DNA of 64,000 bases, from the NCBI GenBank assembly GCA_916048095.2, contig OU696579.1:4346735-4410734 (forward strand). The letters are read 5' to 3'. Shown piece by piece: positions 43,493-55,842 of the stretch (positions are counted from its first letter, which is position 1; every line of letters begins with the position of its first letter). The notes under the pieces are model-generated. The model had not been told where the DNA came from, did no database searches, and saw only the letters and a program-made list of their open reading frames with translations. The position numbers were made by a program, and so were the translations under genes. This DNA comes from Sacculina carcini. Lineage: Eukaryota > Arthropoda > Thecostraca > Sacculinidae.

Positions 43493-46463
43493 CTCCCACT
43501 AAAACATGCTACGAAATCCACACGCACAAACGAGAACCTGTAACGCAATGAACAACAGCCGAACCAAGAAACACGAAAGAACACTTTGATACACAACATT
43601 CCTATCAAGCTGCTCCATGTTTACCAGTGAAGTGTCAATTGTTCATCATCTGGCTACGTGCCTCTTCTAGTTTCATCCTGTTAACACATTTGGTAAACAC
43701 ATCCGCCAAATTATTACCTGATGGAACATATTGAACATTTACCAAGCCATTCCCTATTTCGGACCTGATAAAGTGGTACTTAATGTCAATGTGTTCTGAC
43801 CTTTGATGAAGTACACGAATATTTGCTAAAGCTATGGCTCCCTGGTTATCGCAAAACAACGTGGTAAACTTTCCAAAATTACCGCCCACTACGACAGATA
43901 GTTGTTTCAAAAACTTGGCCTCCTTTATAGCCTCGGCCATGGCCATATATTCGGCTTCACAGGATGATAAAGCTACTGTGGGTTGTTTGCGCGACTTCCA
44001 CGATATGGGGGAACTGAGTGGAGTCATTCGGAAACAGTAGCCCGATATACTTCTACGATCTGATTAGCTACCCCAATCTGCATCACAAAATCCAACAAGC
44101 TCAATACTCGAAGATCGGCGATACACGATATGCCTGTTTATAGTGCCGCTCAGGTAGCGCAGAACTTGTTTAGCTATATTCATGTGTATGATAGTCGGCT
44201 TGTTCATATATTGCGATAATCTGGTAATAATGTAACTTAGATCAGGTCGCGTTCCGGTCATCAGGTACAACAGACTACCCACTATTTCTCTATATAGTTT
44301 GACATCAGTGGGTTCAGCATCGCTGTCACATTCACTTAACAAACCAGCATCGCAAGGCGTTGATCTAGGTCTACAATCCTGCATTCCAAACCTGGTCAAT
44401 ACCTGTTTTGCAAAATCTGTTTGATCTATGCTCATCATATCCTTTGTGCGATTGAACCTCATTCCAAGAAAGGATGAAATTTCACCTAAATATTTCATTT
44501 TGAAGCGATTGCATAGTTGCTCGCGAATTTTGAGCACACTCGATTCAGAAGATGATGCAATAATCATGTCATCTACCCATACGCAATCAAACAGGACCCT
44601 TCTTGACCAGTTCGACTGTACACACATGCATCAGTTTCCGACCTTTGAAAACCAATTTGTGTCAAGAAAGAATGTAAGACATTATTCCAATTTCGGCCAC
44701 TCTGCTTGAGGCCGTAGATGGAACGCTTAAGTTTGTAAACCAACTTCTCTCCATTATTTCCGCTAACCTCGAATCCTTTCGGCTGGTCTACATATACCTC
44801 GTAATCTATTGGTGCGTTTAAATATGCAGTGCAAACATCCATCTGGTGGAGGGTCCAATTTTCTTGTACTGCCATCTGCGTCATCATTCTGATGGAAGTG
44901 ATCCTGGCAGTAGGTGCGTACGTTTCTTCATAATCAATTCCCTGTTTTTGTGAGAAACCTTTCGCTACATACCTGGCTTTATATTTGTTATTGTTTCCTT
45001 GTTTTAGTGTAAATACCCATCGTCCTCCCACTGAATGTTTATCTTCGGGTAAAGGCACAAGGCTATACGTGTCATTTTCCTTGAAAGCGTTCATCTCCTT
45101 TTGCATGGCATTCTCCCAGTCACGTGCATTCTCTGATGACATCGCTTCTTCATATGTACGAGGTGCATTCAGTTGATAGCAGAAGTGAACCAACGCGTTC
45201 ACTCCATCTGAATCGGAATCAGTTTCACAAATGTAGTCGTCTAGGTACTTTGGTTTGCACGTAGTTCGCTTAGGATACCGTTGGCGACTTTCCCTGTTGT
45301 CCATTGTCTAAGTCCCCTGTTGATTCATTTGTGTTCTCTCCCCCTGGACCACCACTCATAGTATCACGTACTCTTTCCTCCACTTCTACCAGACTTCTTT
45401 CTTTAGCGGACCCTGTCTCTGCTCCCACTGAATCTAGAGCTACACTCGGTGCAGGTACATCACAAACATCCTCACCTACGTCTGGTTGTACATATTCTCT
45501 GCAATCCTCATTTGCGAGTGTATCATTCCCACTGAATTTTACCAATCGCACCTTTCTCACATTTCCATGTGCTTGGAAATAAACAAAATATGCGGGACTA
45601 CTCCGGTCATATCCAATAAACACACCCCTTTTGCTCCGGGCATCTAGTTTACTTTTGTCATGAACATAAGCAAACGGTCTCATATTACTTACGTCAGGTT
45701 TGTTTCCTGTGAATGCTTCGTATGATGTTCTCTTCAACCTGTTTACGTAGCATCTATTACGAATATGAGCCGATGTCATCACGGCATACACCCACAATTC
45801 CCTCGGTAACTTAGCCTCAATAAGCAAACACCTGGTCATTTCGAAAAGTGTTCGCCATGACCTTTCCGCGGTTCCATTCTGGTGAGGTGAATGCGGCGCA
45901 GACATTTCATGTTTAATACTATGTCTGATCAGGATTTTCTGGAAATCATGAGCAGTATACTCAGTTCCTTGATCTGTTCTCAGTCTCTTTACGCAGCCAT
46001 ACATGTTGACATCCGCCAAGAACCTTTCAAAAGCCTGTGTGGCATCACATTTGCGTCTCAGAAAATACACATACGTCATACCTGAATAATCATCTACAAA
46101 GTTCATTGCATACCTGTAACCTTCTTTCGATACAGGATCAATAGCGCCGGTTAAATCGCTATGCACAAGTTCAAGAATGTTACTTGCACGAGCACCTGGT
46201 TTCTTGTTACGATATTGAGTCATTTTACCCTCAATACAAACATCACAATCGAAACAATTTCTGTTAGTGATTGTCATTCCATTTACTACATTTTCCAATT
46301 TAAATATATCATTCACATTACAATGACCAAAAGCACTATGCCACGATTTTAGTGATCGCCGGGCATCAATATCATGTACAATACTATACAGATAATAAAG
46401 ATTACACTTTTTCTTAATATGAAACTTTGTTCCATCAGATGTGATCAAATATCCGTGATTACC

Positions 46464-46881
46464 TGTGGTAAATGAGTGATGGTGGTCGCGAAGCAGCGTT
46501 GGCGTTTATGCGCGTGCGTTCGTCCTTGAAACGGGCGCGTATGAGTGATAGCAGAGCGAGCGGTGGAAAGAGCGTTGTGTGTTGCAACGGGTGTCAGACG
46601 TCATGCGGTACGTTGCCATGGTGACGATGGTGCCGTGCGCACGAGCGTATTGCGTATGTATGTGTGTCTGTAGTTTAGCGAGCGACTGGATGAGGCAGTG
46701 TGTGTTGGGGGAGCGAGTCGTCGCGTGTGGTGCTGTTTGCGAGAAGTGTTGTGTCGCGAGTAGTGTTGTATTGTGAATAGTGTGCGTGCGAGTAGTGTGT
46801 CTTGCGTGTAGTGCTTTGTTGTGCTGTTTTTCGTGTCATATAATTTTTCGCGTATCGTCCCGAATACATACATCTGTTACA
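46464..46881 (+). repeat. 5' LTR of the nested gypsy-type element (418 bp)
   Basis: Starts TGTGGTAAATGAG and ends CATCTGTTACA; essentially identical to 50,541-50,958. Confidence 0.95.
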
Positions 46882-49800
46882 AGCTATTTCGGCTATCATG
46901 GCAAGTCGGAATATCGAAGAAGGAATTGTCAGCGGGAATTCGTCTCTGGATATCCGACTCATCCCAGAATATGACGGCAAAGGTGACCCGTCAGAATGGC
47001 TAGGCAAAGTCAGAAAGATGTGTAGACTGAGAGGCGTCAATAACGTAGCGACAGTTGTCATGATGAGATTGACTGGAAACGCTTATGCCGTTGTTGACCG
47101 TCTCAGTTACGAGGACCAGTTGAACGTGGACAAAGTGTGTTCTGCATTGCAGCGAGCCTTCGGTCTTGATCCGTACACATCATTGGACCGATTTGTAGAG
47201 CGAAAACTCAGAGATGACGAAGTTGTCGACGTTTTTGCATCAGATTTGGAGAATTTGGGTGCCAGTTGCGGAATCACTGGATATCTTACGTTGACGTGTG
47301 CGTTTCTCAGAGGCCTACCGGTCAGAGTGCGGGAAGTTTTAAGAGCCAATGCGAATCTAGAAGGGATGAAATTCAAGGACGTCATCGAGAGGGCCCGTAC
47401 TATTTTGTCGGACTTGGATAGCGCAAGCACCACCTCCGTGTCAGATTATTCGTTTGGAGCGACCCTGAAATGCTTCCATTGTGGACGCGCAGGCCACATA
47501 TCGAGGAATTGTAAGTCTAGGAAACCGGTTGAAATCATATGCTATCGTTGCGGAGAAAAAGGACACGTTCAAGCGGTATGTACGTTAAACGAGAAGGAGA
47601 GGCGGTGTGCGCCAACCTCCTCTCCAACTCCAGGCGCTGGTGACCGTGGTTGCCAAAGTGAATGATGTGTCATGTCGCGTACTTGTTGACACCGGGTGCA
47701 CGAGAAGTTTGGTGCACAAATCGTTGTGTGGAAACAAAATCATGCAGATGAGAAATGATGTGTACGCCATGAACGGTGGAATGATGCGATGCGTCGGGCA
47801 GAGCAACATCGTGTTGGATGTAGACGGAAAGGCAGTTGAGCTCACTGCTATTGTTGTCGCAGAACCGTTGTTTGGTCACCAATTTGTGCTCGGACTGGAC
47901 GCGGTGGCTCTGCTCGGAGGTCTGTTTTTGTCAGCCAAGTTGGAGTCGACGTTTGGTGTAGCATGCGGGGTCCTTTCTGAGCCACTCGAAGAGAATATTC
48001 CCGATGCTCAGAGATGCAGTGAACTCAAGGTCGAGGGAAAAGATTTTTCAGCGGAATTTCATCCTTCGCTGTGCCGATGGACGGCTCGCTGGAAGTGGTC
48101 TGGTGAACCTCCTGACCTCCCAAATAAAACAGCAGAGTACCCGATTAAATGTGACGTTCGGTCATGCTACGAAGACGAGGTGAGGTCGTGGATAGAAGAG
48201 GGTTGGTTGGTGGAACACAGCGTTGGTAAGCACGGCGATGCTAGAGGACTCATGCCCCTAATGGCTGTAGTACAGGCGAATAAATCGAAAGTGAGGCCTG
48301 TGCTCGATTTTCGGCAGATGAATCAGCACATCACATCCTACACAGCCGAGTCAGACGTGTGTGCGCAAAAGCTGCGTGAGTGGCGGAGGTGTGGCGACAA
48401 TGTGGCCCTGCTCGACTTGAAGAAGGCGTATCTTCAGATACACATCGATCCGAGCCTGTGGAAGTTCCAGACGGTGATTTTTGGGGGGAAGAGGTACTGC
48501 CTCACGCGCCTAGGCTTCGGGCTGAACGTGGCGCCAACTATATTGAAGTCTGTGGTGCAATGTGTACTTGAACAAAACAAGAAAGTCAAAGAGGCGGTCT
48601 CAGTGTATGCTGATGACATATTGGTGAATGAGAGTGTACTCAAGGCTCATCGTGTAGCAGATCACTTCCGACGCTACGGCCTGGAGTGCAAAAGTGAAAA
48701 TCGAGCAGAAGACGGCATGCGAGTTCTGGGACTTCGATTGAGGAAAGAACATGGGGAACTGAGGTGGTGCAGAGATAACAGAATATCAGAACCACCGGTA
48801 CCATTAAGCCGTCGCAGTCTGTTCTCCTTCTGTGGTCGAGTGGTTGAGCATCTCCCAATCTGCGGATGGATGCGACCGGCAGTGTCGTTCTTGAAACGTG
48901 TGGCCAACGAATCATCCAATGGATGGGATGATATCATCGATAACGCCAGACTCTCCTCGCTGGTGAGCGACTTGGCAGCCCGCATTGAGGATAACGATCC
49001 GGCTCGAGGTGTCTGGAAGGTGTCAGGAGAGAAGGCAGTTGTTGTGGGTCGACGCTAGCCAGTTAGCCGTTGGAGCTGCGGTTCAAGTGAACGGTGAAAT
49101 CATAGAGGACGGAAGTTGGCTACGCGGTAAAAGTGCCGCCCACATAAATCTTGCTGAACTTGACGCGTTGTTGAAGGGTCTCAACATGGCCGTAGTGTGG
49201 CGGATGAGTGAGATAGAATTCAAGACTGACTCGAAAACCGTTTTCCACTGGGTCAGTGACACACTGAGTGGACTAACGCGGGTCAAAACCAAAGCAGCCA
49301 GCGAGCTCCTCATCCGTAGAAGGCTGGAAACTCTGAAGTCGGTGCGAGACGAGCTGGGTCTCAAGTTGTCTGTGTCTCTAGTGTCTACGTCAAAAAACCT
49401 GGCTGATCGTTTGACTCGTCTGCCTCGTTCGTGGACAAGAATTGGTGAGGCTGCCGGCGCAGTGATATCCGAAAATTCCCGGACCCCCGCAACACTCACA
49501 GATGTTAAGAACGTTCACAACGACGCCGGACATCCTGGAGTTCGTCGAACGCTGTATTTTTCACGGAGACGCTTCGGAGACGCGAGGAGAAGAGACGCTG
49601 CTCAAGTAGTTCGAGAATGCGACATCTGCAAGGCTATTGATCCTGCGCCCATCAAATGGCCCGGCGGACAACTATCTGTAGGTGAGACGTGGAAGAGAAT
49701 TGCGCTGGATGTTACGCATTATCAAGGTCATCACTACCTGACGCTGATCGACTGCGGCCCATCCCGCTTCGCCATCTGGAGGAAGCTGGCCTCCGAGACC

Positions 49801-50540
49801 GCATCTTGCGTTGTGTCCCATCTACAAAGCGTATTTTTTGAACGCGGCGCTCCGTCAGAATGTCTTGTGGACAATGGCACCCAGTTTCGCAGTGGCGAGT
49901 TCAGGCGATTGCTGCACGAGTGGAACGTGTCCGTGTGGTTTCGGTGCGCATATAGACCACAAGGAAATGCCATTGACGAGAGGAGCCATAGAAGCGTGAA
50001 AGTGATAGCGGCAAGGAAGCGGTGCTCAATCCAGGAGGCGGTGTATCGATACAATGTATCACCGCAGGATGATGTCAACGAAGCATCGACACCGGCTAGT
50101 CAAGTGTATCGCTACAATGTGAAGGTGAAAAACGTCGATCACACAGCGGGCAGTGAACAACCGAACGGAGGCTCACGCAGACGAGGAAGCGGGTACGACG
50201 TCGGCAACAGGGTCTGGGTCAGACGAGCCGGAGCAAGATGTGATTCTCATTCTTCGCCCGGTGTGGTCACCTCGCAAGTGTCAGATCATTCCGTGGAAGT
50301 TGACGGCATTCCGATCCATGTGAGAGACATCAGACCGCGTGGCGGGACAACATCCGTGGACCAGGATGGCCGGGCGTCCCAAGGTGATCCCGAGATAACT
50401 GTTGAATCATCACCTGAGTCGATGTCAGCTCGCCATTCTGAAGCGGAGGCTGGTGGACAGGAACAGACTGCGAGGAGAAGCAAGCGGCGGAGGTGGCCTA
50501 GAACGTGCGCGACTTGTGATTCCTGCGAATCAGGGGTGGA

Positions 50541-50958
50541 TGTGGTAAATGAGTGATGGTGGTCGCGAAGCAGCGTTGGCGTTTATGCGCGTACGTTCGT
50601 CCTTGAAACGGGCGCGTATGAGTGATAGCAGAGCGAGCGGTGGAAAGAGCGTTGTGTGTTGCAACGGGTGTCAGACGTCATGCGGTACGTTGCCATGGTG
50701 ACGATGGTGCCGTGCGCACGAGCGTATTGCGTATGTATGTGTGTCTGTAGTTTAGCGAGCGACTGGATGAGGCAGTGTGTGTTGGGGGAGCGAGTCGTCG
50801 CGTGTGGTGCTGTTTGCGAGAAGTGTTGTGTCGCGAGTAGTGTTGTATTGTGAATAGTGTGCGTGCGAGTAGTGTGTCTTGCGTGTAGTGCTTTGTTGTG
50901 CTGTTATTCGTGTCATATAATTTTTCGCGTATCGTCCCGAATACATACATCTGTTACA
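50541..50958 (+). repeat. 3' LTR of the nested gypsy-type element (418 bp)
   Basis: Same sequence as 46,464-46,881 with about two differences; followed by the TTACC duplication and the resumed copia gag-protease region. Confidence 0.95.
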
Positions 50959-52133
50959 TTACCAATAAAAGACACTTCACTTCCCTTTTCTGCAGCAGCC
51001 TGTACAGAAAGAATGTTCTTAGAAAATGATGGCACAAGTAGAGCATTTTCTAGCAAAACATGTCTAGATTCACCGCCTGAATCGTACAGTGAAACACAAG
51101 CTGTTCCCTTTTGTTCGACAACACCCTTAACTCGACTACCATCCGCCAACTCAATACAATGACGAGAACCATCAAACGTTTCATCAAAAGACACAAAATT
51201 ATCACGATCTCTCACAATATGCACTGTAGCTCCGCAATCAACAAGCAAACTATTAACCACTTCCACATGACCAAAACCATCTCTTTCAACATTCACATTA
51301 TCAATATCTACGTTCATAACATTACTACTGACCTTGAATACAAAATCGTCGTTCTCGTTGCTCACAGCTTTCACATGAATCTTCCTCCTGCAGAATTTGG
51401 TATCATGAGTGTGACTGTTACACACTTCACACCATCTGCGCGGTTTCTGAGTGCAGTTTCGCAGTATATGCCCCTTTTCACCACAACCATAACATGTCAC
51501 CAGAGGACGCCGATCAGCAACAGTCGCTCCCTCGCTGACTGCCATAGTTTTTGTTTTCAGAATAGTGTCGCCATCCAATTTCTTGATCTGGACATTTTCC
51601 TCAAAGCTTCGCAATGCCACTTTGAAATCGGAGAAAGTCGTCGGTTTTTCCTTCTGCGTTATCACTGCTGTGAACGTTTGATATTCATCAGGGAGACCCT
51701 TGAGAACCATCGCCGTCAAAAGATTATCACTCACCAATTTACCCGCATTTTTCAGACCAGTTGCAGCATTTTCCGCTCGGATGACGTAATCTGTCATATC
51801 CTCATTTGCTGATTTCTTCAAAGATGTAAGTTCAGTGTACAATAAAATTATTATTGGTGCTCTGCATGACCGGTAGTGTTCTCTCAAAATCTTCAGAGCT
51901 TTTCCACCATCATCCTTGGCTTCTCTCATTATCAATGAGAGGCTTTTGTCGTCAAGATACTGTATGAGCTCCGCAAAAACTAATGCATTTTCATCAGTAA
52001 AGATTGTCCTTCCTTCTACTGGCACAACTACATGGTGGAGTTTCTGAATCCTGAGATATCCCAAAAACTTAGTCTCCCACAAATCAAAATTCTGAGCATC
52101 ACCATCAAACAGAAGCCGTCTGGGCCCATAACC

Positions 52134-52302
52134 TGTTGACATATTTATTCTAGGTAATCAACGAAAAATTCACCTCAAAACAATACCATATATTCCCTCA
52201 CGCAAGATACACCGAACAACACGAGATGCGCCAAACACAATCATACATTATACATATAGTTGACAATTCACGGTGGATTTCGCCAAATGTTTTCACACAA
52301 CA
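52134..52302 (-). repeat. 5' LTR of the copia element (169 bp)
   Basis: The gag ATG (at 52,142 on the - strand) lies in the last nine bases of this LTR. The adjoining GGTTATGGGCCCAG resembles the initiator tRNA-Met half used as primer site by Drosophila copia. Confidence 0.93.
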
Positions 52303-53596
52303 GTGACAGACAGGCAAATTCTGCACTCTTAACACATTCGCTTAAAGGGAACTAGTGGGCGTCTTATTCACTTAACTCGTTTCAACGAACATGTGACCGT
52401 GTATCGGTGGGTTGGTGAGCGGTGTTGTGTGTTAACTGGGCCAACTTCAAGGCCGGCCAAATTCATCGACAAAATGAACCGCGACGCATCTTCGTCTAGC
52501 TAATCAGCTCGACTGCTGATTTTCGCGTCAAAACGCTCAACAATGACGTCATATTTGATGTACGATGAGCATATATAACATGGGAAGATATTTATGTTTA
52601 TGGATGTTAATGAAGGATATTTTGGGGGCTTGTAACATTTTTGGGGGTTTCATCCCCTCCAAGCCAACGCTTTGCGCCGCCACTTATACACAATCAAGAA
52701 TACATTAATCACATTTATATGCACGCTAAATACTGTCTACGCAATACAGTCTAATCATGACGTCATTGCATAAATGTCATCACTTAGGCGCCGTGTCAGC
52801 GCCAGGATTTTCCGGAAAGTGGGATGGGAGGTTAAGGAAAAAGATGCGGAACACGAGGAATTACACCCGATATGGTCATGGTCGGGATTTTCGGAGGACT
52901 TCAATCTCTCCTAACACCCCTTTAGCGCCGCCACTGCTTGCACGGCCGAAACCACGTTCACATTCATACACGCCTGCGCTGTGTTACAGGCACGCACACA
53001 CCACAAAACCACATCAGCCAATGTTTTCCATTTCTGAAGAGGCAGTTCTACTACTACAATTTTTAAGTACGATTTAAGCCGTTCGCACTTGTTAGCAATA
53101 TATTAACTTGTGGCGTTTGGGTAGCTACGTAACAACGTGCGTGCTTTGTGCTACGTAACAACGTGCTTTGGACCGACTGTATTTACAAGTACAGACAGGA
53201 CGATCGGACACATACAATTGTTATCGGATGATGGCTTATTATTTATTGTTATTTATTAATTTTCTTTCCAACTGTCTTTCGAGACTTTTTTCTTTTCGAA
53301 CTCTCTTTCTCTCTGAATCTTTTGGGCGCTTCCGGTACATGGGGCCACCTTAGGGTGGTAATAGTGCTTGCACTCTTCCCATGCTACTGGATTTGCCTGT
53401 AATTAATAATAATAATAATAATACAAACACGCTCACGCACACATGGTGCAACAACACGGACAAACATGGCACACAGACATACAAGCAGGCGTACACAGTT
53501 GGTAGAGTCAGTCTTTGTCTTACTTTTTCTATTTATCAATTCAAATTCGGTATGTAGCGTTTCATAGCGTCTCCAGCACTAATCGGCAATACCGCG
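52303..53596. other. Non-coding spacer with MITE-like scraps
   Basis: Words such as GCGCCGCCACT at about 52,673 and 52,926 and GGCGCCGTGTCAGCGCCAGG near 52,789 resemble hAT-type MITE ends also seen near 9,047, but no pair with a target duplication could be shown. An (AAT)n-like run lies at about 53,401-53,421. No gene is seen. Confidence 0.55.
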
Positions 53597-54204
53597 TGTA
53601 ATGTTTGATTGGCGAGAACCACACAGAACACCCGAGTGGTTGTATTGAAGCACACCTAAGCGAGGCTAGTATCAGACTGACTGTCTGTAACAAGGGTCAC
53701 AGTTGTGACATACACACATACACACATACACGCATACACACATACATGCATACACGCATACATGCATACACACATACACACATACACGCATACACACATA
53801 CATGCATACACACATACACACATACACGCATACACACATACACGCATACACGCATACACGCATACACACATACACGCATACACACATACACGTATACACA
53901 CATACACGCATACACACATACACGTATACACACATACACGCATACACACATACACGTATACACACATACACGCATACACACATACACGCATACACACATA
54001 CACGCATACACACATACACGCATACACACATATACACATACACACATACACGCATACACACATATACGCATACACACATACACACATACACGCATACACG
54101 ATACATACACTGAACACTGGGTGACACGATTAACACTTCCAAATATGGCGATGAAGGATAACTGTGTGTGTAGGCTTGTTGTGTGTCTATTGGACAACAC
54201 TACA
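53597..54204 (-). repeat. 3' LTR with expanded microsatellite (608 bp)
   Basis: Matches the 238-bp partner LTR at both ends; the extra roughly 370 bp is the repeat listed next. Confidence 0.93.
53703..54100. repeat. CATACACA/CATACACG compound microsatellite inside an LTR
   Basis: About 400 bases built of 8-base units CATACACA, CATACACG and CATACATG in mixed order. All six frames stay open (His-Thr/Ile or Cys-Val/Met repeats), which are artefacts. The partner LTR has only a short CACACACTACACGATACATACAC stretch (as CACACACTACAC plus GATACATACAC) at this place. Confidence 0.95.
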
Positions 54205-55604
54205 TATCCCCTCACTTAAAAAAATCGGTATGGGAGCATGAGCGTATCCAGGAGGTGGATGATAACCACGACTCCGACGAACGGGAATTGCGCTCCTGCA
54301 GTGCTGAAAATGAGAAGGTGACGTGTCGACTGGGGTTGTGTGAGCATTTGCCATGTACTGCAATTGTTGCTAAGTTCTGTGACCGCGTTTTGACCTCTGC
54401 TGCATAGGGTAGATAGTTAAGCCCAGGCTGGTAATTGCGTCCATACCCAGCAGACCTTCAAAAGTTGTTCCACCACATAGAAATTGATGTAAATTGTACG
54501 ACTTTGTACAGTGACGGTGACACGCAGAATTCCCACAACCTTTGGTCGCTGTCGACCCATACCGTACAGTTGGGTGAGTGTTCGGTGTACTGCTGCTCCT
54601 CTGAACATTCTCTTAGCCAGCGGCAAGCTGAGAATCGACGCACTAGCGCCTGTGTCAAGTTGGAGTGTCGTACGCGCCTCTGCTCCTGACTCCTTCACTT
54701 TCAAAGTAGCTGCACAGGTGATCTCTCTGATGTGGATGATGTGCAGGCAAGAACTGTGACGCCCTTCACCGGATTGCTCTCACTGAATGTGCTAATGACT
54801 GACCCGCTGGCTTTGTGCTGGCGTGTCGCCTGACAAACGCTGGACCAGTGTCCGGTGCGGCAACATGCGTGACATGTAGACGAACGTGCAGGGCAGAACT
54901 TTTGTCTGGGCAGCTGATGCTTCTTGCCACAGTGTGTGCACTTGCCTGGTCTACCTTGCCTGGTGTGATGTTTGTGCGATGACTGGATTTTATTTACAGC
55001 ATCGCTGGAATTCGTCATAACGGATGTGTGTTGCAGAGCGAGCTCGTACGCCTCGGCGGTTGACAGCAGCGACGAGTGTCAGCTGGTTGTCCTGAAGAAA
55101 CCGCTCTCTCAGTCTGGGATGACGTGTGTGTTCCACGACTTGGTCGCGAATCATTTCGTCACAAAGCGTATAAAACTGACATCTGGCAGACAACTCGCGC
55201 AGAGCAGACACATACTCGGCTGTTGACTCGTGGGGGTTTTGCTTGCGTTGGCGAAACATGAAGCGTTCAGCAATGACGTTTGTTTTTGGAGTGAAGAGCT
55301 CTTGCAGACGTCTCTGGCTTGCTCGTACTCGGACTCGCCATATTGCTTGGGACTGGCAGGCAAGTAGTTATAAACTCTTTGGGCCTCGGCACCCACGCAA
55401 TGCAGTAGCAGTGCGCAGCGCCGAGTGTCAGAAAATGATTCTCCACCAACAGCAATGAGATAATTTTCAAAAGAAAATATCCAAGTGTTCCAGGGGGTCT
55501 GCGGCTTACCTGGCATGACCAGAAACTCAGACGGTGGTGACACGCCCTCAATATTCATGATGGACAAAATAAAATATCCGCGTAGGAAAGACTCGTCGCC
55601 AAAA

Positions 55605-55842
55605 TGTAATGTTCTTGTGTCGCCTCTGATTGGCGAGAGCCACACAGAACACCCGAGTGGTTGTATTGAAGCAAACCCTAGCGAGGTTAGCATCAGACTG
55701 ACTGTAACAAGGGTCACAGTTGTGACACACACTACACGATACATACACTGAACACTGGGTGACACGATGAAGACTTTCAAATATGGCGATGAACGATAAC
55801 TGTGTGTGTAGGCTTGTTGTGTGTCTATTGGACAACACTACA
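55605..55842 (-). repeat. 5' LTR (238 bp)
   Basis: Unexpanded partner of 53,597-54,204, followed by the CCGCG duplication. Confidence 0.93.

Larger units (their letters stand above)
46464..50958 (+). mobile_element. Gypsy-type LTR retroelement nested in the copia element
   Basis: LTRs of 418 bp (46,464-46,881 and 50,541-50,958) differ at about two positions. TTACC duplications flank it (46,459-46,463 and 50,959-50,963). Parts: gag (about 46,898-47,640) with two CCHC knuckles (CFHCGRAGHISRNC, CYRCGEKGHVQAVC), protease (about 47,640-47,950, VDTGCTRS), reverse transcriptase (about 48,200-48,720, KVRPVLDFRQMN and YADDI), RNase H (about 49,040-49,300, WVDASQLAVGA and HINLAELDAL) and integrase (about 49,510-50,020, HHCC-like then DVTHYQG and VDNGTQF) with a C-terminal extension. 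Gag and protease-pol are in different overlapping frames, as is usual for the group. A purine-rich CAGGGGTGGA precedes the 3' LTR. It looks nearly whole, with about one break in pol. LTR divergence near 0.5% makes it younger than the copia host element. Confidence 0.94.
43324..52302 (-). mobile_element. Copia-type LTR retrotransposon (GalEa-like), interrupted by a nested gypsy-type element
   Basis: LTRs of 169 bp at 43,324-43,492 and 52,134-52,302 differ at about two positions. Identical 5-bp duplications GTGAC flank the element (43,319-43,323 and 52,303-52,307). On the - strand the order is the copia one: gag with CCHC knuckles (CYGCGEKGHILRNC) and protease (LLVDCGATVHIV) within 52,142-50,959; then, beyond the nested element, integrase (HHCC and RTDQGTEY, about 46,450-45,600), reverse transcriptase (about 45,170-44,450, with a VDD box) and RNase H (about 44,027-43,640). 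The polypurine tract AGTGGGAG abuts the 3' LTR. The gag start STGYGPRRLLFDGD is typical of GalEa-clade elements. Broken: about three breaks besides the nested insertion. Apparent LTR divergence is near 1%, so it is young. Confidence 0.93.
53597..55842 (-). mobile_element. Short gypsy-type LTR element carrying only gag and protease
   Basis: LTRs at 53,597-54,204 (608 bp) and 55,605-55,842 (238 bp) share their sequence from TGTAATGTT to GACAACACTACA. They differ mainly by a large CA-type microsatellite in the first. Identical CCGCG duplications flank the element (53,592-53,596 and 55,843-55,847). The interior (- strand) encodes gag (about 55,560-55,000; PWNTWIFSFENYL), two Cys knuckles (about 54,970-54,830) and a protease (about 54,670-54,430; LQLDTGASASIL). 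RT, RNase H and integrase are absent. A purine tract (AGTGAGGGGATA) abuts the 3' LTR and GGCGACGAGTC follows the 5' LTR as a likely primer site. It is a non-autonomous derivative with about two or three breaks in what remains, and would need proteins from a complete relative. Confidence 0.9.

Noticed and set aside
53656-54219. Long open frames of His-Thr/Tyr and Cys-Val/Met repeats in all six frames
   Set aside because: They are produced by the CATACACA-type microsatellite inside an LTR and have no protein features.
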